From the NCBI GenBank assembly GCA_023405565.1, contig JAEXXW010000460.1:1-6620 (forward strand): 6,620 bases of DNA, given 5' to 3'. A program made the translations under genes and the position numbers. Under the pieces are notes generated by a model. The model saw only the letters and a program-made list of their open reading frames with translations. It ran no database searches and was not told the origin of the DNA. This DNA is from Pseudomonadota bacterium (GTDB lineage Bacteria; Pseudomonadota; Alphaproteobacteria; Rhizobiales; Xanthobacteraceae). This document shows, piece after piece, positions 5,926 to 6,620 of this stretch; within the stretch, counting starts at the first letter, position 1, and the number at the start of each line of letters is the position of its first letter.

Positions 5926-6620
5926 ATGGACATTTCGCAATTTTCGGCGATCCGGCTGATGCGCCTTGCCATGCTGGCGGCTCTGGTCCTGCCGCTTATC
6001 CTGTTCGCCTTTCTCGCCATTACGAGCTATCGCAATACACAGCACGTTGCCGATCAGCGGATCGAGCGAACAGTGAATATCCTGCATGAGCACGGCTTGA
6101 AGGTCTTCGAGACCGTCGAACGGGCCATCGCGGAAACCAACGAAGTCGTGCGCGGCATGTCCGATGCCGAGATCCAAGCCAACGAAAAGCAATTGCACGA
6201 CCGTCTGCGGGCGATGGTCGACTCGCTGCCACAACTCAAATCACTCTGGATTTTCGGAGCGGAGGGCCGCGCGCTGGTGAATTCGATCGTCTATCCTAAT
6301 CCCGATGTCGATTTTTCCGACCGCGATTATTTCCGTGCGCATGTGGACGGGGATTCAGGTCTCTTCTTCGGACGGGTGTTGCGGCCGCGGGAGCCTTATC
6401 CCGGCGGGGATTTCTTCAGCGTCAGCCGGCGCCGGCCGAGCGCCGATGGCGCCTTCCATGGAGTGGTGCAGGTCTCGCTGCGGCCGGAATATTTCGAGCA
6501 ATTTTACCGCAAGCTGCAATCGGCCTATCCCAGCGGTTATGCCGCGATGGTGCGCCAGGATGGTGCGGTGCTGGCGCGCTATCCCGTTCTCGACCGGATT
6601 GTGTCCATCCCTGATGTCAG
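5926..6620 (+). CDS. Membrane sensor with periplasmic Cache domain, N-terminal part (cut by window edge)
   Basis: The first 231 residues are visible; the frame is open at the right edge. A single transmembrane segment spans about 14-34, followed by a helical stretch (35-100, including RIERTVNILHEHGLKVFETV) and a dCache/PDC-type periplasmic sensing domain with SDRDYFRAHV (131-140), FFSVSRRRPS (163-172) and a GVVQVSLRPEYFEQFY-like strand and helix (179-194). This N-terminus is typical of rhizobial sensor histidine kinases, often of the HWE/HisKA_2 type with PAS domains, and a similar module occurs in diguanylate cyclases. The output domain is outside the window, so which one applies cannot be said. 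The ATG at 5926 is the first in frame; CCGGA (5915-5919) is a weak Shine-Dalgarno, and the ATGs at codons 12 and 16 would shorten or remove the cytoplasmic lead. An EcfG-like promoter lies upstream. The ligand is unknown. Confidence 0.8.
   Translation, partial: MDISQFSAIRLMRLAMLAALVLPLILFAFLAITSYRNTQHVADQRIERTVNILHEHGLKVFETVERAIAETNEVVRGMSDAEIQANEKQLHDRLRAMVDSLPQLKSLWIFGAEGRALVNSIVYPNPDVDFSDRDYFRAHVDGDSGLFFGRVLRPREPYPGGDFFSVSRRRPSADGAFHGVVQVSLRPEYFEQFYRKLQSAYPSGYAAMVRQDGAVLARYPVLDRIVSIPDV

Overview
The window looks like the chromosome of an alphaproteobacterium, most likely Hyphomicrobiales (the Bradyrhizobium / Rhodopseudomonas / Afipia side). The reasons are high G+C with matching codon use, a threonyl-tRNA synthetase of alphaproteobacterial type and length, an AraC-type regulator and a Cache-domain sensor of kinds common in those genera, and a promoter-like site matching the alphaproteobacterial general stress sigma factor EcfG. 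No insertion sequence, tRNA, rRNA or CRISPR array is visible.

Layout from left to right: (1) 114-1097, plus strand, an AraC-family transcriptional regulator; an inverted repeat surrounds its ribosome-binding site and start codon. (2) 1094-3067, minus strand, thrS (threonyl-tRNA synthetase), convergent with the regulator and overlapping it by the four bases CTAG, so each stop codon lies inside the other gene's stop. (3) 3068-3808, a 741-base stretch with no convincing gene. Its left end is the thrS leader: a candidate promoter, a good Shine-Dalgarno, and between them a hairpin whose loop contains U-CGU, a look-alike of a tRNA-Thr anticodon arm. Its right end has an AT-rich minus-strand promoter candidate with a dyad inside it, and the middle is GC-rich with many small hairpins. 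(4) 3809-5749, plus strand, an exported protein with a signal peptide, about eight or nine TPR repeats, a Pro/Ala linker and a C-terminal caspase-like (peptidase C14) domain with an intact His/Cys dyad. (5) 5750-5925, a gap with a GC-rich hairpin, an EcfG-like promoter match and an inverted repeat. (6) 5926 to the right edge, plus strand, the start of a membrane sensor with a periplasmic Cache domain, cut by the window.

The genes do not form an obvious operon. ThrRS is housekeeping. The caspase-like protein and the sensor lie in tandem but are 176 bases apart with a separate promoter candidate, so co-transcription is not implied. The two observations most worth checking are the possible translational operator of thrS (autoregulation by anticodon mimicry, known in E. 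coli) and the EcfG-type promoter in front of the sensor, which would place that sensor in the general stress regulon.
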